The position numbers were made by a program, and so were the translations under genes. Shown here in pieces: positions 41,039 through 50,286 of a stretch of 64,000 nucleotides of DNA; within the stretch, counting starts at the first letter, position 1; every line of letters begins with the position of its first letter. The DNA is from CF-162 sp040882565 (GTDB lineage Bacteria; Chloroflexota; Dehalococcoidia; SM23-28-2; RBG-16-64-32), in contig JBBEAZ010000011.1 of assembly GCA_040882565.1 (NCBI GenBank), positions 1 through 64,000 of the forward strand, read 5' to 3'. The notes beneath the pieces are model-generated. The model worked only from the letters and a program-made list of their open reading frames with translations, did not search any database and was not told the DNA's origin.

Positions 41039-41938
41039 TTAGTCCTTCAGGTACTGCGTCAGATGGACGAACATCGGGCCGATTGTCACGATGAAGAAGG
41101 TGGGCATGATAAAGAGCACCAGCGGGAACACCATCTTCACCGGGGCGCGGCGCGCCATCTCCTCGGCCTTCTGACGGCGACGGACGCGCAGGCCGAGGCT
41201 TTGCGCCCGTAGCACGCGTCCAAGGCTGGTCCCGAGCTGCTCGGCTTGTATGATGGCGTGTACGAACGTTGTCACCTCGGGTACGTCCACACGATAGGCC
41301 AGGTCCTCAAGAGCCTCGCGGCGCGGCCGGCCCATGCCAACCTGCCGGAGCATCAAGGAGATCTCGTCGGAAAAGGGGCCCTTCAGCTTTCCTGCCACCT
41401 GCCTCATCGCGGCATCCAGCCCCAGGCCTGCCTCCACACACACCGTCACCATGTCGAAGACATCCGCAAGACGTCTCCAGATTGTGAGCTTGCGCATGCG
41501 CACGCGCCTCCGGAGCCATATGTACGGCAGGATGAACCCTGCGACTGCCAGGAAGGCGGCGGCGACTATCATCCAGGCAGCGACGCCATCGGTGGAACGT
41601 GCGAGGAAGAAGAGCCCGGCGGCCGGGAAGAACAGAGAACAGAGCAATGCCAGGGTGAAGAATGCCTGAGTCGTCATAGGTGAACCGGCCGAGAGGAGCA
41701 GACGGCTCACGCGCGACACGAACCTGTGCGGCAGCAACTGAATGAGCCCGTTGGTGAAGCCATCCAGCACTGGAATGAAAACGCGGTCGGAGAAGGGCGC
41801 CTTCATCGCCGAACTGGATCCGGCGGGCGCGAGCCTGGAGACCCGGGCCTCTACGGGGTTCCGCATGGCGCCGCCGAACCAGGCCAGAAGCGAGCTAACC
41901 GACACGAAGGCGGCGACGGCAGCGATCAATGCGAGCAT
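41039..41938 (-). CDS. tadC: Tad pilus inner-membrane platform protein TadC
   Basis: 299 aa T2SF-family protein. Four membrane helices (two near the N-terminus, two near the C-terminus, ending KMVFPLVLFIMPTFFIVTIGPMF). The cytoplasmic T2SF domain has GLGLDAAMRQVAGKL and VTTFVHAIIQAEQLGTSLGRVLRAQ. With TadB it forms the membrane platform that extracts pilin subunits. Confidence 0.9.
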   Translation of the reverse strand: MLALIAAVAAFVSVSSLLAWFGGAMRNPVEARVSRLAPAGSSSAMKAPFSDRVFIPVLDGFTNGLIQLLPHRFVSRVSRLLLSAGSPMTTQAFFTLALLCSLFFPAAGLFFLARSTDGVAAWMIVAAAFLAVAGFILPYIWLRRRVRMRKLTIWRRLADVFDMVTVCVEAGLGLDAAMRQVAGKLKGPFSDEISLMLRQVGMGRPRREALEDLAYRVDVPEVTTFVHAIIQAEQLGTSLGRVLRAQSLGLRVRRRQKAEEMARRAPVKMVFPLVLFIMPTFFIVTIGPMFVHLTQYLKD

Positions 41939-41949
41939 GGAATCACCCC

Positions 41950-42921
41950 CTACACTTCCAGCGCCAGGATGCGGCGAATGGTTACTATACCCATCATTTG
42001 CAGTACGGCGGCAGTGACCAATAGGATACGCCCTAGCTCCGATTCGAAGAGCACCCTCCAGATCCCGGGTGCCAGGGCGAAGAAGAGGGCCCCCAGTAAT
42101 ATCGGATAGACAGAGAGCACCAGGCCCGTAAATCGCTGCGAGGCGGTCAGGGCGCGGATCTCTCCCTGGAGCCGCTCTCGTTCGCGGATGGTGTCCGCGA
42201 CGTTATCCAGGATCTCTGACAGATTACCGCCTGTGTTGCGTTGGATCATAATGCTAGAAACCATCATGTCGAGGTCGTAACTGCCGCTGCGGTCGGCCAT
42301 CTTCTGCAGGGCGGTGTCGGTCGATGCACCCAGTGAGATGTCGTGCAGGAAGCGCTCCAACTCCTGTGTAATCGGAGGGCCCAGCTGCTTCGCCGCCAGT
42401 TCCGCAGCCTGTGTAAAGGCAAATCCCGATCGAAGCGAGTTCGAGAGCAGCGATAGCATCTCCGCCAGCTGGCCGTTGATCGCCCGCTGCCTGCGCGAGC
42501 GGTAGTAGCGCAGTAGCACGGATGGGAGCATAAAACCAGTTCCACCCAAAACTACCGCGATGAGCAGGCCTAACGGGCTTGCGCTACCCACCAAAAGGCC
42601 GCCGAGGCCCAATACCGCGGCGGCAACCAATCTAATTAGGAGGTACTCGCTAACTTTCAGACCCCAACCGGCCTGAGCCAGGTCTTGCGCCGTCTGGGCG
42701 GACCAGGCGTTTCCTGTGGCGAGACCGCGTAATAGTGGGAACGTGCCCGTGTCCGTGCGCAGGACGTTCTCTACTGGTTTAGATTCTTTAGTCCGGTCCA
42801 AGCGTGAGAGGCGAGCCTCCACCCGCTTGGCCGGCGAGGCCTGGGTCAAGGCGAGGACTAGCGCCGCGACCGCGACGAATACGAGGGCGGACGCGATGAT
42901 AGCCGGGATCATCAAGCCCAC
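41950..42921 (-). CDS. tadB: Tad pilus inner-membrane platform protein TadB
   Basis: 323 aa T2SF-family protein paired with TadC: LLSNSLRSGFAFTQAAELAAKQLGPPITQELERFL and MMVSSIMIQRNTGGNLSEILDNVADTIRERERLQGEI are the T2SF motif. Helices at both ends. The start overlaps the end of tadA by 10 bp. Confidence 0.9.
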   Translation of the reverse strand: MGLMIPAIIASALVFVAVAALVLALTQASPAKRVEARLSRLDRTKESKPVENVLRTDTGTFPLLRGLATGNAWSAQTAQDLAQAGWGLKVSEYLLIRLVAAAVLGLGGLLVGSASPLGLLIAVVLGGTGFMLPSVLLRYYRSRRQRAINGQLAEMLSLLSNSLRSGFAFTQAAELAAKQLGPPITQELERFLHDISLGASTDTALQKMADRSGSYDLDMMVSSIMIQRNTGGNLSEILDNVADTIRERERLQGEIRALTASQRFTGLVLSVYPILLGALFFALAPGIWRVLFESELGRILLVTAAVLQMMGIVTIRRILALEV

Positions 42922-44282
42922 CGCCCGACGTTCGGTAGAATCGACTCCAGCGGCACGCCGGCCTTGCTGAACCGGTCGGCGAACGTGGGAACGATTCCCG
43001 TGCTCTTGAGTTCGCCCATGATCCGGCCGTCCTCGGCGATCGATGTCGTTTCGAACAGAAAGAGGTCCTGCATTGTGACCGTCGACTCTTCCATGCCGAC
43101 AACCTCGCTTATGTTGATGATGCGACGAGTGCCGTCGGCGAACCGCGCGAGGTGAACGATCAGGTGAAAGGCCGCTGCCATCTGCTCGCGGATCGCACGC
43201 GTCGGCAGGTCGAAGCCCGCCATCAGGACCATGTTCTCGATTCGCGCCAGGGCGTCGCGAGCGGAGTTCGCGTGCACGGTCGTCAGGGACCCCTCGTGAC
43301 CCGTGTTCATCGCCTGCATCATGTCGAACGCTTCTGGTCCCCGCACCTCCCCGACAATGATGCGGTCCGGGCGCATGCGCAGAGTGTTTCGCAGCAAGTC
43401 GCGCTGCGTCACTTCGTTCTTGCCCTCGATGTTGGGCGGCCGGGCCTCCGCGCTGATGACGTGACGCTGCTGCAGCTTGAGTTCGATAGGGTCTTCGATT
43501 GTCACGATACGCTCACGCTGGGGGACGAACGCGGAAAGCGCGTTTAGCACGGTGGTCTTGCCGGTGCCGGTCCCGCCGGAGATTACCATGTTCAGGCGCA
43601 GCTGTACGCCGGCGCGCAGGAACTCGCTCACCTCCGGGGTCAGCGTCCCGTTGCCAATCAGGTCCTCCACGGAGTACTTGTCAGGGCGGAACTTCCGGAT
43701 CGTCACCACCGGGGAACGTGGTATCAGCGGGGGAATGATGATGTTGACACGCGAACCATCGGGCAGGCGAGCGTCTACGAACGGCGACGACTCGTCCACG
43801 CGCCGCCCGAGCGGCGAGATGATACGGTCGATCACGAGCATGATGTGATCCACGTTGCGGAAGCGGAGCGCAGACAGGTAGATAATGCCGTCGCGCTCGA
43901 AGTAGATCTCGTCGGGCGCGTTTACCATGATTTCGGAGATCGTCTTGTCATGGATCAGCGGCTCCAGCGGCCCGAGGCCGATGGCATCGTCGATCACGCG
44001 CCGGATAACCATCTCTTTGCGCTCCCCGTAGAGGTGCGCAGCGACTTCGGCAAGGAGCGTGCGGACACCTTGCTCGATCGCCTCGCGTCCGCGCGCCGGT
44101 CCCAGACGCTCGACCGCGGACAGGTCCATGTCCTGGATGACCCGGGTGTGCACTTTCTGCACCACCTTTTCGTCCTCCACGGACAGTGGGGCGAACTCGT
44201 CGACTGCGACCTGGTCGGTCAGCCGGAACGGTAGCGCCCATTCAGATCCAGGTTCATCTTGATGTCCCTTTGGCTGCATCAT
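42912..44282 (-). CDS. tadA: Tad secretion ATPase TadA (CpaF)
   Basis: 456 aa type II/IV secretion ATPase of the CpaF branch. Walker A is ISGGTGTGKTTVLNAL (about 236-251), Asp box ERIVTIEDPIEL, Walker B region RPDRIIVGEVRGPEAFDMMQAMNTGHEGSLTTVHAN with His box. The N-terminal helical domain carries GLGPLEPLIHDKTISEIMVNAP. It powers pilus assembly. Confidence 0.95.
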   Translation of the reverse strand: MMQPKGHQDEPGSEWALPFRLTDQVAVDEFAPLSVEDEKVVQKVHTRVIQDMDLSAVERLGPARGREAIEQGVRTLLAEVAAHLYGERKEMVIRRVIDDAIGLGPLEPLIHDKTISEIMVNAPDEIYFERDGIIYLSALRFRNVDHIMLVIDRIISPLGRRVDESSPFVDARLPDGSRVNIIIPPLIPRSPVVTIRKFRPDKYSVEDLIGNGTLTPEVSEFLRAGVQLRLNMVISGGTGTGKTTVLNALSAFVPQRERIVTIEDPIELKLQQRHVISAEARPPNIEGKNEVTQRDLLRNTLRMRPDRIIVGEVRGPEAFDMMQAMNTGHEGSLTTVHANSARDALARIENMVLMAGFDLPTRAIREQMAAAFHLIVHLARFADGTRRIINISEVVGMEESTVTMQDLFLFETTSIAEDGRIMGELKSTGIVPTFADRFSKAGVPLESILPNVGRWA

Positions 44283-44285
44283 GCC

Positions 44286-45524
44286 TTATCCCCCTTCCGC
44301 CTCTACTACGGGCTCTGGTGCTGGTTTCCGGCGCTTGAAAATTCCGAACGATCGCGCCGGGCGCGCCTCCGCGGCGCTTCCGCCGGTAAGGGCCTGGGCG
44401 AGTTGAATCAGTGTGCGCGCGCCGTTGCCGTCCGGGCTCGCGATTACCGCCGGGTTGCCCACCTGGGCCCCGGTCCGGATCTCCCTGTCATACGGGATGG
44501 ACCAGAAGAAGTCCCGCTTCAGCACTGTTTCGATCTTGGCCGGCCGGACCCCGTCATCTGATGAGGTCACGTTCAGGACGAGGCGGATGCGCGCTTCCGG
44601 ATACGATATCTGCTGCAGCGCCTCCAACCCGAGAAGTGAGTTGTTTATGCTCGAAAAGTCAGTCGAAGTTATCCACAGCACCATGTTTGCTTCGTCCAGG
44701 ATCGCCAACGCTAGATCGCTGAGCATCGCCGCCGAGTCCACCAGAACGATGTCGAACCGGCGGGCTACGATATTGAGCACTTTGCGGATGCCCTCCGGTG
44801 GCACTGACCGCCAGAGCAGGCTTTCTCGGGGGGCGGGCAAGACCCAGAGTCCGCTCGGGTGGCGCATCAGGTATTCGGTCACGTTGGTTCTATCGATCTT
44901 GTCGGTGTCGCGGATGAAGTCGACGATGCTGCGTTCCGGGCGCATATCCAGCATTGCCGCGACATCACCGAAGCTGTTGTCTCCGTCCACGAGCACGACC
45001 GACTGGCCGAGGCTGCCCGCCAGCGCCAGGCCGAGGTTGGTCGCGATCGTGGTTTTGCCGACGCCGCCCTTTGCGCCGAAGACGGCTATCACGAGACCCT
45101 TGGGCCCGATGCCTTTCGACTGACCTGACAGCCTCAGTCGTTTCCGCTCTTCGGATTCCAGCACCGAGCGTATCGAATCTGAAAGACGCTCGACCTCCGC
45201 CGGGATCTGGAGGAAATCGCGCGCGCCTGCCAGCATCGCCTGGCGTACGACGTCCACCTCTTCCTCGCGGGCATACGCGATGATCGGCGTCTCTGGCAGC
45301 ACGTCGAGCAGAGCCTCGATCGTCCGCAACGAGCGCTCGGGTGGGTGGCTCATCCCGCAGATGATCACGTCCGGCTTAACTTCGCTGGCGAGCGAGACAG
45401 CCTCCGTGCCGAGGCCGGCCTCGCCGGCGAACCCGAGCTGGGCCGCCCGGACGAGCTGCTTCACCTCGAACCGGGCCTGCAGGTCCTGGTCCACGATCAG
45501 GACGTCAGGAACCCTGGCCATCAA
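44286..45524 (-). CDS. tadZ: pilus localisation ATPase TadZ/CpaE
   Basis: 412 aa. N-terminal receiver-like domain (1-120) with VLIVDQDL but Gly at the phospho-acceptor position (VIICGMS), typical of the pseudo-receiver of TadZ. The C-terminal ParA/MinD domain has the deviant Walker A FGAKGGVGKTTIATNLG (about 150), VLVDGDNSFGD and DIVLVDSAAMLSDLA. TadZ marks the pilus assembly site. Located just upstream of tadA. Confidence 0.9.
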   Translation of the reverse strand: MMARVPDVLIVDQDLQARFEVKQLVRAAQLGFAGEAGLGTEAVSLASEVKPDVIICGMSHPPERSLRTIEALLDVLPETPIIAYAREEEVDVVRQAMLAGARDFLQIPAEVERLSDSIRSVLESEERKRLRLSGQSKGIGPKGLVIAVFGAKGGVGKTTIATNLGLALAGSLGQSVVLVDGDNSFGDVAAMLDMRPERSIVDFIRDTDKIDRTNVTEYLMRHPSGLWVLPAPRESLLWRSVPPEGIRKVLNIVARRFDIVLVDSAAMLSDLALAILDEANMVLWITSTDFSSINNSLLGLEALQQISYPEARIRLVLNVTSSDDGVRPAKIETVLKRDFFWSIPYDREIRTGAQVGNPAVIASPDGNGARTLIQLAQALTGGSAAEARPARSFGIFKRRKPAPEPVVEAEGG

Positions 45525-45551
45525 TACCCCCCCTGTATTCCTTCATGAGTG

Positions 45552-46361
45552 CTACGGCCCGATCAGGGTAGAGACATCGAAGCGGGCGCCGTCGCCTACA
45601 ACAACATCGTCACCAATTGCGCGAAGTGATAGGAACACCCGTGACGCCTCTTGCTGTACCGCGGCGAGCGTCGCCACCTGCTGCGGGTCGAGCGCCAATG
45701 TGACCGTCGACGCACCTGGGTCGGTGTCCGGGTTATCGGGCAACTGCCCGCTGGTGCGGGCCTGTCCCGAAGCATCAGTCCCGTCTTCCAGCGCGGGCAA
45801 AGGCCCCTGCGCCTCCTGCGCAATAGCCAGTATTTCCACATCCTGCAGTATTGTGACCGCGGTCGTGCCTGTGTCAGAATCGAATACGGCGATGACATCC
45901 ACGCGGTCTCCCGGAAGCAGCAGGCCGCCGACCGCGGTTACCTCCTCGACCGATAGCGCCATCGCGCGCTTGCCCCTGGGGATGACGTAGGCCAGCCCGT
46001 CCTCATCCGCCTGCACCCCGAAGCTCGCCCGGACAATCTGCTCGCCCTGCGAGATCGGAAAGCGTGCGGTCTGGCCGATTGCCAGGCTGCTTTCCGTGAT
46101 CGCGTTCTTCACGAACAGGCCGGCCGGCACGTCGATGACTTTGACCATGTCCGCGGTGATCTCCGTCCCGACCGCGATATCCTGGTTGGCTACCACGACC
46201 GCGACGCCCACGCTACCAGGTGCGGATGTGGCCGTGTCGTCGTCGCTGCCGTTGTTCACAGCAACGAAGACCAAGACCGCGGCTACCAGCCCGGCTATCA
46301 GCGCCAACAGCAGCAGCGTCCTGTTAGATCCCGCGAGTCTGAGTTGTTCTATCCTGGCCAT
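45552..46361 (-). CDS. cpaB: Flp pilus assembly protein CpaB (RcpC)
   Basis: 269 aa. N-terminal membrane helix (LLLLALIAGLVAAVLVFVAV) followed by an SAF domain: VVVANQDIAVGTEITADMVKVIDVPAG and the RcpC-type second domain (GKRAMALSVEEVTAVGGLLLPGDRVDVIAVFD). In diderms RcpC works with the RcpA secretin; here no secretin gene is present, consistent with a single-membrane envelope. Confidence 0.85.
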   Translation of the reverse strand: MARIEQLRLAGSNRTLLLLALIAGLVAAVLVFVAVNNGSDDDTATSAPGSVGVAVVVANQDIAVGTEITADMVKVIDVPAGLFVKNAITESSLAIGQTARFPISQGEQIVRASFGVQADEDGLAYVIPRGKRAMALSVEEVTAVGGLLLPGDRVDVIAVFDSDTGTTAVTILQDVEILAIAQEAQGPLPALEDGTDASGQARTSGQLPDNPDTDPGASTVTLALDPQQVATLAAVQQEASRVFLSLRAIGDDVVVGDGARFDVSTLIGP

Positions 46362-46379
46362 CGCTGACCCCCTCCTTGT

Positions 46380-47804
46380 CTATTCCACCAGTGAAATGCC
46401 AAATAGCGTTGTTTGATCAGTTGGTTTGCCGATGTCGGCGTTAGATACGATCAGGTTGACGAAGCGCCCATAGACCACGCAGTGGCCGGGCGCGCCACAG
46501 CTTGAAGGGCCAGGACCCGGTGTCGGCGAGGGCGACGGTGTACCCGTCGCCCCTGGGGTTGGCGTGGCCGTTGGTGTCGGTGTGGGGGTGGGCGTCGGGC
46601 TCGATGTTGGTGCGGGCGTGCATGTAGGCGCTTGCTGATGTCCGCATTTGTGGTTAGGCAGCGGGCCGAGCCCCGGGGCCGCCACATAGATCTCCGAGGA
46701 TGGGACGATGTGCCTGTTCCCTGGTGAGTTGCAGTCCGGATCAAGGTCTGACTCGTCATCAACGGGGTCGCCCTCGGCGGCACAGCCCGCGATGTAGAAG
46801 CCCGCGAACGCGATGATCGGGTAGCCCTCGCTCGAGCCGCCATTCGGTGGCTCATCTTCCAGGATCACGATGGTCACCAGCCGCGGGCTGATCTGGACGC
46901 CGTCAAGCGCTGTGTCGCAGTCGCGCGCCTCGTAGATGCTCGTGAGCGGGTCTCCGGTGTCGAACACCATGTCGACTGACTCGAAGAACTCGTCCACCCC
47001 GTCGCCGTCGGTGTCGCAATCGCCATCCTTGGCCAACCGCGCCGCGGTCCCGTCCAGCACGTCTTGCGGATTGCCGTTCTGGATCGCCACGCAGTCGTAC
47101 CACGGGCCGGTCTCGCAGGCGGCGGGGGGGTTCTCATTGATAAGGCAGATGCCGTCCGCCGAGTTTTCGATCAGGTCCGCGATGTCGGCGGATCCGCCGC
47201 CGTCACTGCAATAGTCACCAGGCGCAACCAGGTCCAGCATACCGCGCCCCGACCCACCGCCCTGCGCGCCCAGCTCGATCGGGCACATCGCAGTGAAGAT
47301 AGGCTCCTCGTTCGTGTCGAAGCACGGGCCTGGGTCGTCGTCTAGCTGGAAAGGCACCAGGTTGGAGGGAGCCTGGACAGCACCGACACAGGCCTTGGCA
47401 TGCGCGCCGATGTCAGGGTCTGTAACCCCGAAGATGTCAACAAAAAGGGCACGCGAATCGTGCCGTACGTCCACTGTCACCGCGTCGTTTACGCCGCGGT
47501 CGTAGCAACTGTCGTCCACCTCGATCGGTTGGGCGAGGCTTGCGTTGAGTTGCTCGTCGTTGGCGTCGAGGTTGTCCGTCGCCGCCTGGATCGCGTCGCC
47601 TGCGCTGGCGCCGGGGTCCAACAGCTCGAAGGCTCCGGCCAGCGCCGAGAAGTCAGCGTCCGTCTGCGCGCCCCGCCGTTCGCTGAGCCAGAGGCTAAGG
47701 TCCACCGCGATCGCGCCCACAACGAAGGTCACCGTCATCAAGAGGACGGCCAGGATGATCACCTGCCCGCGCTCGTTGGAGTCTCGCCGACGTCTCATGG
47801 TCAT
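46380..47804 (-). CDS. TadG-like pilus-associated protein
   Basis: 474 aa. It starts with a short basic segment and RGQVIILAVLLMTVTFVVGAIAVDLSLWLSERRGAQTDADFSALAGA, the N-terminal Tad helix of TadE/TadG-like minor pilins, with a possible processing site before GQVI. The large extracellular part is Cys- and Asp-rich, with DGDCDTDGDGVDEFF resembling a calcium loop, and ends in a Thr-Pro repeat stalk then a C-terminal module. A probable minor component or tip of the pilus. Confidence 0.7.
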   Translation of the reverse strand: MTMRRRRDSNERGQVIILAVLLMTVTFVVGAIAVDLSLWLSERRGAQTDADFSALAGAFELLDPGASAGDAIQAATDNLDANDEQLNASLAQPIEVDDSCYDRGVNDAVTVDVRHDSRALFVDIFGVTDPDIGAHAKACVGAVQAPSNLVPFQLDDDPGPCFDTNEEPIFTAMCPIELGAQGGGSGRGMLDLVAPGDYCSDGGGSADIADLIENSADGICLINENPPAACETGPWYDCVAIQNGNPQDVLDGTAARLAKDGDCDTDGDGVDEFFESVDMVFDTGDPLTSIYEARDCDTALDGVQISPRLVTIVILEDEPPNGGSSEGYPIIAFAGFYIAGCAAEGDPVDDESDLDPDCNSPGNRHIVPSSEIYVAAPGLGPLPNHKCGHQQAPTCTPAPTSSPTPTPTPTPTATPTPGATGTPSPSPTPGPGPSSCGAPGHCVVYGRFVNLIVSNADIGKPTDQTTLFGISLVE

Positions 47805-47808
47805 AATG

Positions 47809-48276
47809 CTAGCAGCTTGTGGCGCCGGTTACGGTACCCTCAAGTCGCGCCTCACCATGAGGCGTCATCGTAATCTCGAAATCGTTGGGATCAACCCCCA
47901 GCGGCCGCAACAGCTGACCGCTCACGGAAGCGAAGGAGTACACGAAGGTGGCACTCACACGCACGTTGTCTCCAACGTTGCCCGGGTAACTGTTTGAGTC
48001 GGGCCCGTCGACGAAGCAGACGTCGATGTCAGCAGCCCCGAGCACGCCCTGGGATTGGTTCTCGACGACCGTCAATGTCTCAGCCTCTGACAGACCAACG
48101 GCAGCTTGCCGCGCGCCCTCGCGGACGGCGTGTTGGATGACGACTCGCCTGTCGATGGCGATCCCGAAGTCCAGGAGCACGAAAAGGAACATCATGATAA
48201 ATGGGAAGAGCAGGGCAAACTCGATGAGAGCCTGCCCTCGTTCGCTTCTCAGTTTCGTCCGGCTGCGTTGAATCAT
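47809..48276 (-). CDS. tadE: TadE-family minor pilin
   Basis: 155 aa from ATG 48276. ERGQALIEFALLFPFIMMFLFVLLDFGIAIDRRVVIQHAVREGARQAAVG is the TadE pseudopilin motif (Glu5 equivalent in ALIEFAL). The upstream ribosome-binding region is disrupted by the G/C homopolymer block at 48291-48326, which is possibly artificial, so the true start context cannot be judged. Confidence 0.85.
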   Translation of the reverse strand: MIQRSRTKLRSERGQALIEFALLFPFIMMFLFVLLDFGIAIDRRVVIQHAVREGARQAAVGLSEAETLTVVENQSQGVLGAADIDVCFVDGPDSNSYPGNVGDNVRVSATFVYSFASVSGQLLRPLGVDPNDFEITMTPHGEARLEGTVTGATSC

Positions 48277-48290
48277 CGTCAGAAGGTGAC

Positions 48291-48326
48291 GGGGGGGGGG
48301 GGGGGGGCCCCCCCCCCCCCCCCCCC
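48291..48326. other. G17-C19 homopolymer palindrome (probable assembly artefact)
   Basis: 17 consecutive G then 19 consecutive C. A perfect 17-bp G:C inverted repeat like this is not expected in a Tad operon. It sits where the tadE leader should be and has the look of poly-G read ends joined to their complement. Confidence 0.75.
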
Positions 48327-48349
48327 ACCCCGTCCTCACTTTCGGCTCG

Positions 48350-48556
48350 TTACGGCGTGCAGTCGGTGCCGTCGAAGTCGATGCACTCGCTGATACCGGT
48401 GGCCATTGCGTTCACGGCGTCTTCCATTATGCCGGAAAGAATCGCCGCGATCAGAGCGGCGGCGATGAGGCCGCCCAGAAGAGCGTACTCTACCAGGTCC
48501 TGGCCGCGCTCGCTGCGAACGTGCAACTTCAGCCACGTGAAGAGAATTGAAACCAT
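48350..48556 (-). CDS. flp: Flp type IVb major pilin
   Basis: 68 aa from ATG 48556, which is 6 nt after GGGGAGGAA (very strong). Processing motif G-QDLVEYALLGGLIAAALIAAI: Gly at the cleavage site and Glu-Tyr at +5/+6, then the hydrophobic helix, as in Flp prepilins. The mature pilin is about 48 aa with a Cys pair near the C-terminus (SECIDFDGTDC) that may form a disulfide. No prepilin peptidase gene is in the window. Confidence 0.9.
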   Translation of the reverse strand: MVSILFTWLKLHVRSERGQDLVEYALLGGLIAAALIAAILSGIMEDAVNAMATGISECIDFDGTDCTP

Positions 48557-48757
48557 TAGATTCCTCCCCAAATAAAATAGAACTGGGTTGATATGTGCCC
48601 GTCGAAAAGGCTACCGGCAGTCACCCCCCTCCGATTTTTTGTGGGTCGCACCCCCCCGTTCAGAGTGCGTCTGCCCGGAATGATAAGGGCGTCGCGCGAT
48701 GAAGGGTGTAAGAGAGCCCTTAGAAGAGTGTTAGAAAGGAAGTAGGCGTATGAGCAG

Positions 48758-50224
48758 TTACTGCATATCGTGAAAGACCAGCGAGGAGCCATCAATCGCA
48801 ATCTCATCGCCGTCTTCGAGGATCACCCAGGTGACCGGCTTACCCCCCACGGTGACGTGTCCGCCAACGGAGAGATTGTGCAACATGTAACGGCCGTCTC
48901 GCCGCCAGATACGGACCCGGCCGAGGGCGCCGCCGCTGCCGTCGCCAAGATAAAGCGAGCAGTCTGCGGAATAGCCGACGGTCAGCGGCGACTCGCCAAG
49001 CGGAGTGCGACGGCCGGCTGGGCCTTCGATCCATACCGGAGACTCGTCGGGCCCCGCGGCCCGCACGATCTCCGGGAACGCCATAGGCGCCGGTTTACGG
49101 ATCAGACGCTCGATCGAGACTTCGCCTCCACCTGCCCGGCTCTTACGTCGCCTGATTAGGAGGACTCCGCCTGTAGTCGTCCCAGCGGCGACCAGGACAA
49201 TCACACCGGCCGCCAGCACCCAGTCCGTGCCAGATGAATCCTGGCCAACAGGCTCGGGCTGAACGGCGGGCGGAGCGGTCTGTATCGCTGTGACGCCCGG
49301 ACCGTCGACGGGCGCGGGAACTGTGATCTGGGCCTCACCCGCACCAATTGCACCGCCGACGTTGAGTTCCACGCGCAAGGACGTATTCCCGGCGGGTAGG
49401 GTCAGTTGAGACGCGTCAAGAGTCAGAACGTACTGCTGGCGCAGGATGTTGCCGGCCGTCACATACAGCGCGCGCAAGTCGTCGGGCGTTGGCGCGCTGA
49501 GGAACTGCGCGTGGCCAGCCTGCGCAAGCTGCGTCAAGTACTGTCCATCAATATCAGTGCCCAGTCCGATCGTGAAGAAAAGCACGCCGCCGGCAGCCAC
49601 GGAAGTGATCGTTGTTGCCGGGTCGATGTCGCTTACAGCACCGAAGTCGTAGCCGTCAGAGAGGAACACCACTGCGCGCCTCGAGCTGGTCGCGTGCTGC
49701 GCCAGTTCGACGCTCCGCGCGACGGCCGAATACAAAGCGGTGTTGCCTTGAGCAGACAGACTGTCGATAGCGCTAGCGAGAGACGCGCGGTCGGCAGTGA
49801 AATCTTGAACCACGATAATATCGCTGGAAAACGAGACGATAGCTGCGACATCTTCCTGGCCGAGTTGCTCGAGGAGGGCCTTCCCGGCGGACTTCGCCTG
49901 ATCAAGCGGGCCCCCTGCCATGCTTCCGCTCGTATCGAATGTCAGGACTACAGCGATCCCACGGCCCGGGTCGCTGGTTGTCCCGAATCCACTGATTGCA
50001 ACCGGCGCATCTCCGATCCGGGCAGAAAACGCCTCGCGAATTAAACCGGAGATCGGCTGGCCGGTTGTGCCCAGCACTGTGACTGTAGTCTGGACCGTGG
50101 GCCAGGTCTCCGTGGAGACGGACGTCAATTCGACCTGTGGGTTCGGCGCCTGCGCATCCAAACTCGATGGACGGCTGAACACCGCCAGTGCCGCCAGGGC
50201 GAACATCAAGACCGGTCTCAACAT
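48758..50224 (-). CDS. secreted vWA protein with C-terminal FHA-like domain
   Basis: 488 aa from ATG 50224 (signal peptide LMFALAALAVFS). Residues about 85-270 form a vWA domain with intact MIDAS: FDTSGSMAGG, Thr/Ser contacts (GNTALYS) and FLSDGYDFG. A membrane helix follows at about 345-370 (VLAAGVIVLVAAGTTTGG), then a cytosolic FHA-like domain (TVGYSADCSLYLGDG, LHNLSVGGHVTVGG). This outside-vWA/inside-FHA layout could link adhesion or pilus state to phospho-signalling. It lies between the regulator and the pilin. Confidence 0.75.
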   Translation of the reverse strand: MLRPVLMFALAALAVFSRPSSLDAQAPNPQVELTSVSTETWPTVQTTVTVLGTTGQPISGLIREAFSARIGDAPVAISGFGTTSDPGRGIAVVLTFDTSGSMAGGPLDQAKSAGKALLEQLGQEDVAAIVSFSSDIIVVQDFTADRASLASAIDSLSAQGNTALYSAVARSVELAQHATSSRRAVVFLSDGYDFGAVSDIDPATTITSVAAGGVLFFTIGLGTDIDGQYLTQLAQAGHAQFLSAPTPDDLRALYVTAGNILRQQYVLTLDASQLTLPAGNTSLRVELNVGGAIGAGEAQITVPAPVDGPGVTAIQTAPPAVQPEPVGQDSSGTDWVLAAGVIVLVAAGTTTGGVLLIRRRKSRAGGGEVSIERLIRKPAPMAFPEIVRAAGPDESPVWIEGPAGRRTPLGESPLTVGYSADCSLYLGDGSGGALGRVRIWRRDGRYMLHNLSVGGHVTVGGKPVTWVILEDGDEIAIDGSSLVFHDMQ

Positions 50225-50286
50225 GCCGAATGAGCCGCCTGGCAGATCCCGGTTTGCCGCGCCGGGTGCAGTTGCCACAGTCAGTG

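Noticed and set aside
46936..47505. Plus-strand ORFs opposite the TadG-like gene
   Set aside because: Shadow translations of a Cys/Asp-rich coding region.
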